From Yponomeuta sedellus (taxonomy: Eukaryota; Arthropoda; Insecta; Lepidoptera; Yponomeutidae): 64,000 nucleotides of DNA. The DNA lies in the NCBI GenBank assembly GCA_934045075.1, contig OW203731.1, positions 17,271,070 to 17,335,069 on the forward strand, given 5' to 3'. A program made the translations under genes and the position numbers. Of this stretch, positions 1-11,867 are shown one piece after another. Numbering within the stretch: position 1 is the first letter of the stretch; every line of letters begins with the position of its first letter. The notes beneath the pieces are model-generated. The model was not told the DNA's origin. It did no database searches and worked only from the letters and a program-made list of their open reading frames with translations.

Positions 1-530
1 AAACCTAAACAAGACTGTAGATGTAAAATGTATGTCAGCAATTCTCAAGTTACCGGAACACAACAATGTAGTGAACGTCACAAATACTGGCATATTGATA
101 GATGAGACGGGGGCTTAAGTAAACAAACAGCTTGTATTTATGAGGGCCGCTAGAAGAGGCGAGGGTCCCATAATGGCAACACAATATCACAATACGGGCA
201 CAGATTTATGCGCGGGCGCATCGCGTTCTCGCACGCGGAAATCCCATAGTTATTTACCGGTTGCGAGTTAAGTGCGGCAGATTTATCGAGCCCGCGCGGA
301 CAAAATATCCTCAAGGACAGAAGTATTCCTTGAACGAAAGGACCAGGGGAAGGTTCTCTTGTCCGTCTTTCAAGAATAATTCCTTTTTCTCTAATCCTTA
401 GTTTTCTTTGGCCAGACAGCACTAAATGGCTAGTTTGCATGTTTCACGACTGCTTCCATTTTACCTTGTCAGTAATTACCCGCTTTTTATCAAGCACCAT
501 ATTTATTATACCTTAGCAGAGGCTCGACTC
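1..530. other. intergenic, no gene seen
   Basis: No convincing exon, RNA gene or repeat. Open frames here are short and lack coding character. Composition is locally mixed, with a few GC-richer patches around 190-320. Confidence 0.5.
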
Positions 531-708
531 GACTCGCGACTCGCCAAAAGTAGTGTAGGACGCCCTCCGACTAGGTGGGATGACGATCAGAGAAAAACTG
601 CAGGCAGATGCTGGATGCGGCAAGCTGAACACAGGGGCTATGGCGCTTATTAGGGGAGGGCTATGTCCAGCAGTGGACTAGTATAGCCTGACGACGACGA
701 GCAGAGAC
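531..708 (+). mobile_element. RTE-like LINE, C-terminal ORF end and 3' tail
   Basis: The frame reads GRPPTRWDDD followed by a GRCWMRQAE-like stretch. This is the typical last segment of endonuclease/reverse-transcriptase LINE proteins in Lepidoptera. It runs into the usual 3' end (GTCCAGCAGTGGACT, about 665-680) and a short ACG-repeat tail at 690-702. Everything upstream of this segment is missing, as expected for a 5'-truncated copy. Related fragments lie at 4,862 and, inverted, at 60,206 and 60,737. Assignment to RTE rests on the C-terminal motif only. Confidence 0.7.
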
Positions 709-2730
709 GCGTAGAGCGGAAAAAAAACTCTGGTTGAAATACCTACGGTAGTCGACCGGATCGCGTGCTGCCAAACTTTTCCTAGACGGCTATTATTTAG
801 TAGGCAAATTCGATCGAATCTGAATCCGAATCGAGATCGTGGTGTTTTTTCTGGGCGCTGCCTGGTACTTCTGTCGATGACCGTGCTCTCTACGCGGGCC
901 GATCTCGTTTCCGCGCGTCCCGTCCGCGTCCGCGAGTGCACTATGATAAATACTGGCCCCTAGATAGGCCGTTTATCTCGGACCCCGGGGGAAATTTAAA
1001 TCACGTCCTGCTAATTGCGCCACAGAGACGTTACGGAATCTCTCGTTAACAACGCAATCAGGAGTTCTTATTTATGCTTTTAAAAACTAGCCGCACGTCG
1101 CCTCCCTCGTGTGAAATTTCAAGCGATCATTTGTCAAGCGAAGGAGGCGCTAGACCAGCGGTCCACGGTTATTAATTTCATTAGACCGCTCTTAATCAAA
1201 CCTCGCCGGTGGGTGTGAACGGCACGATGTTAGAACAAGACAAACCGCTATCGGTGATAATATTTAGAGAGGCCAATAAAGGCGGCCATTAATATTATTG
1301 CAATGGCCCAGGCTATTTCCCATGGATGCAAATGGAACTAATCACACTGGAGAATGCAATTGTCGTAAATAACGATGACATCCTTCCTAACATAATAGTA
1401 TTTCAGATCTGAAAGACGATAAATTAAGAGATGGCTAATCTCTCTTTTACAATGAAGTAAGCCCTTTTGCAAGCATATTTGTACTTACGCCGCTCGATAC
1501 TTTCCTAACGTTTCTATCAGGTTTACAACAGGCTATAAAATGCCATAAGCCCATCGAGCGAGTGACCTGTCTGTTGATCCAGTCAGTTCTTGGCTACCTC
1601 CGCCACACTGTCAGCCTTTGTTAAGTCCAGGAGAATTTGGCACGCATAAGTCCTCATTCACCTCCGTTGTGGAAGCATCTCATAACCTGCCATCATAGAT
1701 CATAGCAGCACGTCTCAGACAACCTGGGGCGGCTCAATTGGCTACATTGGCATAATGACACGCGCCCGAGGCCCGGCCGCGCTGACTTATGACCATATTA
1801 CCGTGACACGCTTGACGCATGTCCAATTATTGCCGACAATCTGTTTGCCCGGGCGAAATATGAATAAGCGGACGAGGCCATTAATATGGGTATGTCTCGT
1901 GTGCGGGATGGTTAGTCACTTTGAAGGGACCGAGATAATGTTGCTGCGGTTATAAAGCCTAGGTGGCGTCCAACAAATGGTCCTGCTAACGATGAGATAT
2001 CGCCGGTGAGTTTTTTTTCCTTATTCGTAGAGGAATTACGTTCATATTGTTCTTGTAACGCGATACGAATGCGAGATCGTATTCCGTATTTCTTGGGACT
2101 TTCGTCTGTCAATCCTGCTCTCTTATTTTCATCACTCAAAAGATTCAATTGAAGTTTTAGTTCTATAACATACAATTAATTAGCAGCAAATATTGCGGGA
2201 AATTGCTTCGTAATTTCTTTAGAACACATCTCCAAAGAATAATTATTAAAGATTAAATTTCGATCGGATCAAGAGCTCTCTGCAGTACTGCCTCCAGCCT
2301 CTAGTATGAATATTTTGACCGGCCACTATCATCCCCAGTGAGATTGGCAATCAATCGCCTCGTAGGCTCAGGAAGGGTTCGCAGGAAACAATCAGGCCGG
2401 CACATCCCCTGAGCGGTCAATCAGTGTGAACAAATAGCTGTAATTTGTTACAGAATCTTTGACTGAAAGCCCATGGGAGTTGCGTTAAAGCCTTGTTGTT
2501 TTGCTTGGACCTGCAACTTTGACGACACACAATGCCTTAATTTGGATGCACATATTCAACTCTTATTCGTTTAGCAGTGTGTGGAGGTCAGATAGTTGAA
2601 TATTACTAAATCTATGACGGTGTAGCTAGTATAATATTCACTCTCCTTATATACTCGTAGATTATATTATACATACGTCGACCAGATAGAGGATGTTTTA
2701 GCAAAGGGGAAGATAAAAGTACCCGGAATC
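709..2730. other. long unique noncoding stretch
   Basis: No exon or transposon protein is recognisable. The sequence is less AT-biased than most of the window, with many TAAT/ATTA cores and patches such as 1,270-1,340 and 1,750-2,000. It could contain cis-regulatory DNA, but nothing seen proves that. Confidence 0.4.
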
Positions 2731-2734
2731 GGCG

Positions 2735-2850
2735 TGCGTGCATGCAACGACTTATGAACGTTGATGAAGCAAAGGTGATCTGTCAGGATCGTGGCAAGAG
2801 GCAGTCTCCTGGTCTCCGCCTAACCCTCTCGCATACAGGCCTAAGGTTAT
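2735..2850 (+). mobile_element. LINE ORF C-terminal fragment
   Basis: The frame reads RACMQRLMNVDEAKVICQDR and then a degenerate cysteine-poor end. The same peptide occurs on the minus strand at 32,027-32,410, which identifies a shared LINE family. After the ORF remnant, an ACTCTTTATTGTACAC motif at 2,868-2,884 also recurs at 32,437 and in shorter form elsewhere in the window. The copy is truncated at both ends. Confidence 0.6.
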
Positions 2851-3389
2851 GTTAGATTCGATTAAAACTCTTTATTGTACACATCAGAAAATAAAAGGCT
2901 TACATATCTAAGTTTTGCCGTATACAATTGTATCTTTGAAATGCCGTATCATTAATAACAAATCACTATTTTAGGTCATCATCGCGATGTAAACAATGCA
3001 TCACCTATAGTTTCCTTATCTGTAGCTATTGGTGAGTAGGTAAGCTTCTTTGGTCCAACCACGTAAAGCTTGTGCTATTGAAATTGATAGCGAAACTACC
3101 ACTTTAAATAAACAAGTCTGCATAGCCCCAACATTAATAAAGCAGACGCCGCCCAACACGATAGTTTCCCAAGTCCCCGCTAAGACGCTTACCGGACCCA
3201 GTTGACAAAATATCAGCGTCCGCGAAGTGGCCAGCAGTAATCCGACTGGTTGGGCTGTTAATTAATGAACAGTGCTTTTACCGATTACCGTCTTTAGGAC
3301 CGCCCAGTTGGCACGATCTGGTCCGATAGTAGAGAGAATAGCGGTAAACCATCTTTTTTTAAACTAAAACTTTCGTAAGCACAACACAT

Positions 3390-3446
3390 TGTAGACTTTT
3401 AGTCCGGATAGAACACCCGTAAGTAGATCCGGACTAAAAGTCTACA
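3390..3446. repeat. 20-bp perfect inverted repeat (hairpin)
   Basis: The arms 3,390-3,409 and 3,427-3,446 are exact reverse complements, with a 17-nt spacer. This suits a miniature fold-back element. No coding content. Confidence 0.8.
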
Positions 3447-3537
3447 TATTTTTTTAAATTTGGAATTGACTAATGTTGCGAAAGAAACAACCTAATAACG
3501 TCTAACTACATAGCACAGGCCCTCGTTCAATAAACTC

Positions 3538-3855
3538 GATATCAACCCTTGAATGTCCCCACTGCTGGGGCACGGGTCTCTTCCTGCATTGCAGGAAGGT
3601 TAGGCCACACTCTACCACGCACGAGTGCCAAGTCCGGGTTGGTGGAGGATTATTATTATTATATACTTTATTGCACACGAAACATTTAACAGGACATTAC
3701 ATAAGAAATAACATATACAAGGGCGATTGAATGAAAAGGAGGATTGTAAGACAGTGCATCATAAGCCCCCTGACATGGCTTGATGACCTTCATTACATGA
3801 CAGCCGGCACCAACGGCTAAGCGTGCCTTGCGAAGCACGGAATAAAATTGTTCGG
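3538..3855 (+). mobile_element. SINE-like repeat (TGTCCCCACTGCTGGGGCA family), interrupted
   Basis: This belongs to a repeat family with further copies at 11,868, 15,560 (inverted), 19,093 and 26,985. It starts near ATATCAACCCTT, carries the CCCCACTGCTGGGGC palindrome and a GTCCGGGTTGGTGGAGG block, and ends near TGCCTTGCGAAGCACGG. This copy is split at 3,651 by a small insertion, and the second half resumes at 3,738. No ORF is expected. Confidence 0.75.
3652..3737 (-). mobile_element. short retroelement tail inserted into the SINE
   Basis: An 86-bp insert begins with an ATT-repeat run (an AAT tail on the minus strand) and contains CTTTATTGCACAC, the recurring 3' end seen elsewhere in this window. 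It is flanked by GGAGGATT at 3,644-3,651 and 3,738-3,745, an 8-bp target-site duplication. It is therefore a severely 5'-truncated copy. Confidence 0.7.
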
Positions 3856-3859
3856 AGTT

Positions 3860-4860
3860 TATCACCACTTATTAGCGAGTTCAAGTGCTGCGGTGTACAA
3901 CGAAAGCTTTTCAATATACATATGAAATTATTGCTCTTAAAAATTGGGGCAACAGCGACGTGCCGCTGATCGAAGTATAGAAGAAATCATAATCAAACAC
4001 CAGGATGCGTGCATGGGACGGCAAACTTCGCCGTGTCGTGCCCAATAGCGTTAAAGTTCAGCTTTATCGCTGTAATCTCAAGCCCTGTCCCAAATGCGAG
4101 ACGCACAGATCTAGTGATACAGTGTGGGATATAAACACAAACGCGAGATCTGGGCGCGCCTCGGTTTAGAAGGGCTTAGGAAATATTTAGAAACCGCCGT
4201 TTAATAAGTCTTGTTTAGGTTGCCTACATGCAACTGTAAATCCGAGGAATTATTGTTGGCATTTTCTTGGGAACATTGCAAGATTTAAGACTTTCTGCGA
4301 TGTGACCAAAGCGGGTTCGCTTGAATAGACTTGAATCGTTTACCTACGTCAGTGACCACATATTCACATTAACTCTATAATAGATGTCCAGTTTGAATGT
4401 TTGAATACATCGTTAGCTACGTTTTGTATGCTTTATTTAAGAAGTTTTGGATTATTGCTTACTTGAAAATCGTCATTAATTAAAACATGTGGCTGGTCAT
4501 TTATTATTCTGCAAACATCTCTATTGGGGATTCGGCCAGTTTGCTAAGTAGATTTGGTAACCCCATTTATGGGCTTTTCAAGTCATCAATAATCGCTTTG
4601 TCCTACCACCTTTCTGATCAAGTTTTAAAGGCTTAGAACTTCCAAAATGGTCCATTACTTACGCGGTGTTAACAGATAATTCCTTAAATCAGACTGGGTC
4701 TAAGGTAATTACGAAGTTTCATCACCTGAATTAATTATTACAAAAAGGACTAACTCTTATAATCGACTAACCAAAATGTATTTTGATTGCAATTGGGTAC
4801 TTACTAAATATTACAAAAGTTTCCTCGTAAGTAGAAGTATTTAGCTAAACCTGATCATAA
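3860..4860. other. no gene seen
   Basis: AT-rich sequence without recognisable exons or transposon proteins. Confidence 0.5.
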
Positions 4861-4861
4861 G

Positions 4862-4960
4862 GGACTCCGACTAGGTGGGATGACGATCTGCGAAAAACTG
4901 CCGGCAGATTGTGGATGCGGCAAGCTGAAGACAGGGCGCTATGGCGCTCATTAGAAAGAA
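4862..4960 (+). mobile_element. RTE-like LINE C-terminal fragment
   Basis: The segment CGACTAGGTGGGATGACGAT followed by a GCGGCAAGCTGAAGACA block is nearly identical to 571-655. It encodes the RRPPTRWDDDL / WMRQAED-type peptide. The copy is cut shortly after the last coding block and lacks the usual 3' tail. Confidence 0.65.
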
Positions 4961-5344
4961 GAGGAGAGAAGATCGTAAGGGACAATGAATATTAGTGAAA
5001 TTATTCAAAACATTTTCAAAGCTATTTTCATCGTCTTTCCGGCGCATCCGTTTTGTCTTACGGCTGCAAGTTCCTACATTAATAGTGCTACCATTAAATT
5101 CGTGTCTCCGTTCCAACACAAGACATCGTCTATACACCTCACACCCCGGCCCCGGGCGTTCGGCTGACCGATACAAATTGCGTGCATCCATCTAGCTCTT
5201 CTCCCATTTCAATATGGCTACGTGTATCCTGCAACCCTGCTTGATATGGGTGGCTTGAAGTGGTGTGTGTAAGAAAAGAAAACTAAGAAGCTTCTGGAAT
5301 ACATATACCTAGTAGAAACATAGGCAGCCGTGACTATTAAAAAT

Positions 5345-5694
5345 CTATCTATATAAATAAAATTGAAAGTCCTGACTGACTCACGCCCAGCCCAAGCCGT
5401 TGGGACCTAGGAAGCCAAAATTTTGCACAGAGCGAGCGTCTATGTATAATGTAGGTCAGGAATAAGACCGGATTTTTTGAAATTCAACCCCTAAGGGGGC
5501 GAAAAGGGTTGCCAAAATGGGAGGTATAAAGAATGTTGTCTCATTTTCTAGAAACTTAAAATAAATACTCTTCAACACAATTGATTTAACACGTGTTTCG
5601 ACGTTTTTTTTTTAATTTAACCCTTAAGGAAGTGAAAGGGGTTGCAAAAACTAAAGTCCACGCGGACGGAGTCGCGGGCAAAAGCTAGTCACAA
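5345..5694. mobile_element. lepidopteran interspersed repeat with Helitron-like end
   Basis: It begins TATCTATATAAATAAAATTG and ends GTCGCGGGCAAAAGCTAGT. Between them are the GTTGGGACCTAGG and AAATTTTGCACAGAG blocks common in Lepidoptera. A GTCCACGCGGAC hairpin sits just before the terminal CTAGT, which is the arrangement of Helitron 3' ends. Assignment to Helitrons is inference, because no Rep/helicase sequence is present. Confidence 0.5.
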
Positions 5695-5699
5695 GATAA

Positions 5700-7100
5700 C
5701 AATTAAAACCGTGAAACCTATCCTATTACCAGCGAGCCGATTAAGGCAGACGACCACAAAAATAATAAAAGGAGTAGGTAAGTACCATCCAAGCGGGCAA
5801 TCTTAATGACTAATCTCGGGCTATGAATTCTCGTACAACTAGTACAAATACGCTATTCGGATTCAATTAGACGAGATTTCTCCTGGCAATAATTGGAGTG
5901 AGGGTATTGGCGAAGATTAATAATATCGCACGGATAGATGGCCGGTTAGATAGGGTAGGTGTGGCCGCGGGCGGAGCCGGGGCTAACGTATAGCTCGAAA
6001 TGTACAGGGACAATAAATAACAGCGCCATCCATTGCTACAAAATTAAAATACGTACGCTAGAGGGTCGATAAGTATATTGCATCAGCTTGAACACATTCT
6101 AGCTGTTAAATATGACTGCCAATATGTCAACCCACGCTGTAAAATTCTTGGAGGATTTAGCCGAAGTTATAGCATTTTGTTTCTCAATGCTTAGGTGCAA
6201 GCTTTCTAGATCTTTTAGAAGTAATATATCGGCCAAGTGCAAATCGGATTCGCATTTTGAGAGTTCCATACCGCCGTAAATACATTTTAGTTTGGGAGCA
6301 AGACCAATTATTGTGTTTTGTCCAGTTTTTTTTATTTAGTGCGGGACCCCTATAGCGGGAGTGCTTTCTCTTGGATGTTTTCTATTTTGTGGTTTACTAT
6401 AAAAAAAAAGGTTAAAGGGCAGTAAGAGGTTTAACAGTTGGTGTTATGGGTTTTTCGAAAGAGCATAAAGAAAAGAACATGTTTGTAACCAAAATTATTA
6501 AATATTTTTATAGGTTCTTTAAGGCACATTGTGTATGGTTCATTCCACGATTCAAGAGAAAAAATCTTTAACAGATCAGAAAAACGGTCGACATTGTCAA
6601 ATTAATAAAGTGCCGTTAGCACTTTTCTGTACTGTGCACGAAAAACTATCCTTAAAAAACAACTACATATCTAAAATAGGAGGAACGCCTTTGAGACGCG
6701 GCGGCGTGAATCATCAACATTTTGTAAAGAGCAAACCTAACCGCCCAACGATAACATTCCCATGAGGCTAACAAACCACAATAACCTATTTTCCGACCCA
6801 ACAACATCATACACCGGTACCGTAACGCTCAGCAAACCGGAGATCAAAGAAGCGCACCACACGATCGGGATCATCCATTCTGTTGGCAAAACAAACTCTG
6901 AGTCGATCGATTATTCCCGGCTACCGTTACATGCAACCGGCCGTCTGCATTGTGGCGAGTGCAACCGGTGGGATGGATAATCTAGTCGTGTCGGAAGCAG
7001 GATAGTGGAATTGAAAATGCCATGTTGACGGGTGACAAATGTTTGTGCAGTCATGAAACAGTGAAGATATTTAAAAGTCAATAATAATTTGGTATCAATA
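5700..7100. other. unique sequence, no gene seen
   Basis: The block at 6,640-6,990 is less AT-rich than its surroundings and has two short overlapping open frames, but no domain, splice pattern or codon signal that I can recognise. It may be conserved noncoding DNA or an old repeat. Confidence 0.35.
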
Positions 7101-7106
7101 AGAAAT

Positions 7107-7240
7107 ACATAGTTATATGTTAAACGGGTCTAATCGCGATTATTAATTAGGTAAAACGTAATTACCTTATTTCCCGACGTTATATAGACCCGTTTAATAT
7201 ATAACTATGTATAAGTATCGCGAATCATTAAGAAATAGTT
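7107..7240. repeat. fold-back element (TTAAACGGGTCTA arms)
   Basis: The arms 7,107-7,132 and 7,185-7,210 are reverse complements with one mismatch. The outer flank at 7,216-7,236 (ATCGCGAATCATTAAGAAAT) also occurs inverted at 11,160-11,180 and in decayed form at 45,115. These define a small family of inverted-repeat elements. Confidence 0.7.
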
Positions 7241-7780
7241 GTCAGCAAAAAAATATATTGAAAAACGTAGTTTATCAGCCTCCCTAACTCTCTCTCTGTT
7301 AAAGACAATATTTCTGCTAACTATTTGGTAACTTAGTATTACTATTAATTTGGATCGGGATCGGAGACTTTGCTTGCTTTCCAACATACCAATCCAATCT
7401 ATTCCAAAAAATCTCGAAATCCTTGAAAACATAATTTTCAGACTCCGATGAAGAGGACATCAAAATCATAACATAATATATTGGTTATTCCATAACCTGA
7501 AGTATTGCGTATTACAAATCGTAATTAATATTTATTTTATAATTCCATTACAGTTTTAAGCTCAAACTTTCAATCGAGCCAGAATACCGTACCTTGGCGC
7601 AGCGTCTTATAAAGACATGTTCGATTTAAAATTCATCGGATCCGAGAGCGGTACAGCAAAAAATAGGCTCTGGAGCGCCGCCGCTTACATTATACGGGGC
7701 GTGCGGCACGACATTGAATACTGCCAGACAAAGAGTAGCGTTGATGTGCATTTTGGTGAGCAACTATTGTCTTACAGGAC

Positions 7781-7826
7781 AATATTGGCGTAGTTTCTAA
7801 CGAAGGTCAGAAACTACGCCAATATT
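7781..7826. repeat. 18-bp perfect hairpin
   Basis: AATATTGGCGTAGTTTCT at 7,781-7,798 has its exact reverse complement at 7,809-7,826, with a 10-nt loop. Confidence 0.8.
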
Positions 7827-8646
7827 ATAAAGACCAAGATTATAGGTATGTAGAGACTTGCATTACTGATGAACTTAGCAATTTGCCTAGAAAACATGAT
7901 AAGTAAATGAAAAAAGTAAATGACAATGTTTAATATCACTAAACAAAGGCATGCGGGAAATCCATAAAACTGGCGAGGAATTGGCTACTTGGATTTGAGA
8001 AAGAACTTGCTTTAGTCGCGACATATTAAGTAATATATTTTCGGAAATCCCAACTTCACCATACCTATGTAGTACATCCTGTTAACAGAAGTGATTTACG
8101 CGGGTAAAACCTGGTTTCTAATTCGATATTCACTATTATTCTTTGTAAGTAGGTTTCTCAAAAAACTGGTTTAATTATCACTTTAGTCAGTTAATTATAA
8201 CTTACGTTACGGGCGTTAGTCGATGTGTGTAGACTATCTTTGAAATCAAATCAATAGCTTGCGTTGGTATTAGACAAAATTGTGTTATCAAAAATTCCTT
8301 CGTTCTAATTCATTCCTCTCTAGTACAAGCGCTGCAAAGCTAGTTGCGTTCTCACTCACCTAGTTATCATTGCTGATTATATCTGAAACAATAAATAAAA
8401 TGAAATGAAATGAAAAGGTTTTATCCAAAGTAGCACAGAAACTGCGGCTTAATGAACGTTACAATTCACACTAGGTGTCCATTTCAAAATCTAGATCGTT
8501 TAGGAGAAAAAATGGACAAAAAAAACTCCAAACTTAGTCTTTTCAAAAGTCCTTAATTAACATAGTTTACATAATCCGCTATTTGACTCTCTTTTCAAGT
8601 AAGTCTTAAACGGTAAACAACTCTTCCATTAGACCAAAAAATATTT

Positions 8647-8805
8647 TTAAAAACCTATTCAGAGGCTAAAAATTTCACCCATGCATTTCAACCCGCAACC
8701 TCTGGCTATCCGTGCCAGCGCTCTACCAATTGAGCCAATGGGCGACTCACGGCATCAGTGAAATTTCGAACCTCTTTACACTATTATCTGTATTACGTAG
8801 AGGTA
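8647..8805 (-). mobile_element. tRNA-like SINE, 5' truncated
   Basis: On the minus strand the copy carries the tRNA-like block (GCCCATTGGCTCAATTGG, then GCTGGCACGGATAGCCAG) followed by TAGCCTCTGAATAGGTTTTT at the 3' end. The T-arm is damaged compared with other copies. Similar TATTTTTAAAA / TATTTTAAAA strings flank it and may be a decayed target-site duplication. It belongs to the family described at 12,246. Confidence 0.75.
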
Positions 8806-8898
8806 CGTATATTTTAAAACTTAATTTTTTCCAAACAGCCAAAGACGCGGTCAGCTATTTTTGTCTATGGTTTGCAGTGAAATAACAACAACGCAACC

Positions 8899-9114
8899 AT
8901 GATTTCATCGAATTTACAGCCAAAATATACCAATTATCAATATTGCATTGTTCGAGAAAGATAAAACACGTCAATAAAGACCCCCAGGAAGTTGTGGATT
9001 CGTATCGCACCCAGTGAAATTAACATTCGAAAACCTTGGCTCAAACTTGCCAAAAGAGACCCCGACTATTTATCCATTGAAACTCTGGTGTATTTATGTG
9101 AAGATCACTTTGAT
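8899..9114 (+). pseudogene. THAP-domain exon remnant
   Basis: An ATG at 8,899 opens a 72-codon frame that ends exactly at GAT followed by GTAAGT (9,115), a consensus splice donor. It reads QYCIV, a TAA at 8,962-8,964, then NTSIKTPRKLWIRI, WLKLAKRDPDYLS and YLCEDHFD. This matches a THAP zinc finger (C2CH, a DNA-binding module found in P-element-type transposases and host regulators). The conserved Trp and the C-x2-H pair are intact, but the second cysteine of the first pair is lost at the stop codon. No further exon was found. It is probably a dead transposon or host-gene fragment. A different THAP remnant lies at 62.4-63.2 kb. Confidence 0.6.
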
Positions 9115-9407
9115 GTAAGTCCTATAATAATTAATGTCCACTGGCTCTGGCTGAAAGATGTTTGTTTACATACTTTAGATGGTTTCAAGATGGCCGATAG
9201 CGTTTTCGCCGTTACGAATTAAACGAGGAAATTTTTTTGTTTTACTTTGCAAATTTTGCAGTCATCCTGCATACTTACTTAGCAAAATCAATATATTTCC
9301 GTTTCTTACGTTATATACTGTAGGAAATATTCATTTATCGCGTCAAATTTAATACGTGTCAAATAGCGGATTATTATAAAACATAGAACTCATACATTGT
9401 ACTGGCT

Positions 9408-10115
9408 TTAATTCCAGACCTCATTGTCATCTAAATAATCATTTATGTTATAGTAGCCTTTCTGGCACAATGTGAGCTTAACATATTTTTTGAACCGCGA
9501 TTCAGGCAAGCTTAATATATATCTTCAGGGATTTTATTATAGAAACGTACACAATGCCCCATGAAGGATGTATTAACCTTTGCCAGCCTAAATAGTGGGG
9601 ACAAAAGTTTATGTTTATTTCTAGCATTTACATTGTGTTGGCTACGTAAAGTTTTAAAGTTACTGATATTTTTCATAACGTACATAATGTTTTCATATAT
9701 ATACTGACTGGCAACTGTCAGGATGTTAGTTTCTTTAAAGAAATCTCAACGAATCTCTACTACCCAGCCTATAAATGAATCTGATCGCTCTCTTCTGCGA
9801 GACGAAGATGGTCTCAATGTCTGCTGCTCGTCCCTACAGTAGTATGCCATACGACATAAGACTATGGAAGTAACTAAAATAAACAAGCCTAGCAGTTGCG
9901 ACGTCAGTTAGTTCCCTGATTCTTTTGACTGCATAAATACGAGTATGCTGCTGAACTAAGCCTATTTGCTAATTTTTCTATAGGAGGACCCCATTGAAGC
10001 TTTGCATCAATTGTGATACCTAGAAATACAGTTTCATTCACAAAGTCTAATTTGTCATTCTCCAATAAAACATTGCTGTCTACCGTTTTGACATTTGGAA
10101 GAGTGAACTTTATAC
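9408..10115 (-). mobile_element. jockey-like LINE reverse transcriptase, C-terminal remnant
   Basis: Read on the minus strand it encodes, in order, FLGITIDAKLQWGP, a VKRIRELTDVATARLVYFSY block, MSYGILL, QKRAIRFIYRL, TVASQYIYENIMYV and a C-terminus ending NEVW with a stop at 9,408-9,410. These are the thumb and C-terminal blocks of jockey/CR1-type LINE reverse transcriptases. The catalytic palm motifs are missing. At least two frameshifts (near 9,930 and 9,735) and a Trp-to-stop change after GILL make it inactive. Confidence 0.7.
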
Positions 10116-11157
10116 ATTGTTTTATTATGAGTCTAGAGAAAGAACAGATGATTAAAATACTTGAATTTCAGACTAACAGTTCTAAGCAAGTAATAATGGC
10201 TGAAGCATAATAGCCTCGAGTAATGAACGACAATAGCAAGCGATCATCCGAGGCTAAGGTAACTGTTTGCAAACTAATTTCTATGCAAATATCGCTCGAA
10301 CAATATAAAGGCAAAGTTCATTGAGACGCTATTACCCGACGTAATAGTTGACGATACACCTTAAAGTAATCAACACGGAGTTGTTTAGGAACGATGTAGG
10401 TGTTGTATAGTCTGTTAGCAGTTTTATTAAGAATCTTTGCAAAGAGTAATTTTTGTGATTGTAGTGACGCAGTAAGGGCATGGAGACTTCTACTATTTTG
10501 GCTTTTATATCCAGAGTTGCCAATTGCGGATTTTTTTTTCTCACACCAAGGTGGGCAAATATCTCGTACTTTCGGTATACATAATCTAAAACATGAAAAA
10601 TTTAAAGTAAAACCCGTACCACTCATCCCGAAAGGTTGGCGGACATGTCCCTTTTTATAAAAGTGTACGAGTGTTATATTTCGTCTATTCGTACAGAGAC
10701 TGCCTAATTTTGTAATCACACGAGATTTCTCGTACTTCTAATAAAGCTTTGTTTGTTTGTTACACTTTATTGCACAAAATATACAAAGTAAAGCACTTAA
10801 GTAACAGGGTTAACTTATATTATGAGCAAAGGCGGACTTATTTCTATAGAAATTTCTTCCAGCCAGCCATCATGTTTATATTTATATACAGACAGCGGGA
10901 AAAGGCAAGTAAAGTACAAACAATAATTAAACAGTTATCTCAATTGTGTTAAGCGATAATATCTACATACTAATATACATACAACATAAACCAGTGTCTA
11001 CTTACATACCTAATAAGATAAAGGAACATAAATATCTAGTATATACATATCTACCTATAATATATACATATATATAAACATACTTCTGAATATAGTACAT
11101 ATAGTACTTAAATATAGTGATATGATATAATAATATTATGTATATATATATCAAAAC
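10116..11157. other. no gene seen
   Basis: AT-rich sequence. Overlapping open frames on both strands at 10,318-10,719 have no recognisable domain. A CACTTTATTGCACAAAATA string at 10,765 resembles the recurring retroelement 3' end. A TATA-type simple repeat covers about 11,035-11,150. Confidence 0.45.
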
Positions 11158-11290
11158 TATTTCTTAATGATTCGCGATACTCAATAGTTATATATTAAAC
11201 GGGTCCAATCGCGATTATTTAAATAACTTAATTACTTTTTACCTAGTGAATAATCGCGATTAGACCCGTTTAATATATCGGGTGAAGTAA
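11158..11290. repeat. fold-back element (TTAAACGGGTCTA arms)
   Basis: The arms 11,190-11,218 and 11,249-11,278 are almost exact reverse complements (one substitution) with about 30 nt between. The element shares its arm and its TTCTTAATGATTCGCGATAC flank with the copy at 7.1-7.24 kb. Confidence 0.75.
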
Positions 11291-11744
11291 CACCCAATAT
11301 AGTTTTGAGGGCTTCACAAATAGTTTTAACTAGGTAATGCCCGGAAAACATTAGCAATTCTATGATACATTTCAAGAACACAGGCCAAATTAAGAAGCAA
11401 TCAATTACAATGAGTAACCTTAACGCAACATAACTCTATAATTATAAACAGCTATTATCATACTTGATGTATGTATTAAATGCGAATTACAAGAATAGAT
11501 AAAGGTAATAGTCCGCTTAGTCTTAAACGATTAAGTAGTTATGTTCAACTTGGCACGTGCCAAGCCTTTCGAAGCGTGAACACCTGACACAACATCAATT
11601 ACATATTTCACAATCTCTTGCTAAGTTCATCTTCTTTAAAAAATGTTTAATGTAAACCAGACAGAACCAGAACTATCTAGACATTGTGAAACAGAACTTG
11701 ATATGACATACCCTTCAGCCTAAGCCCTCCCTATCAGCGTAAAC

Positions 11745-11850
11745 CTATATACCACTGCAGAGCACTGGCCTTCTCTCAGAGAGTATTATTGCTACTCACC
11801 GCGGATTGGCGATTTCAAGCGCTGAAGTATGAGAACGCCTTAGATACGGT
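11745..11850 (+). mobile_element. SINE fragment (GCGGATTGGC family)
   Basis: Contains the CTCACCGCGGATTGGCGATT block of a lepidopteran SINE family whose longer copies in this window are at 15,045 (inverted), 52,630, 53,715 and 59,880-60,165. The TTTCCTCACGATGTT end is missing here. Confidence 0.55.
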
Positions 11851-11867
11851 CAGGGGCCATACAACCA

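Noticed and set aside
6529..6980. Two short ORFs as genes
   Set aside because: No domain, no splice pattern, and they overlap in different frames.
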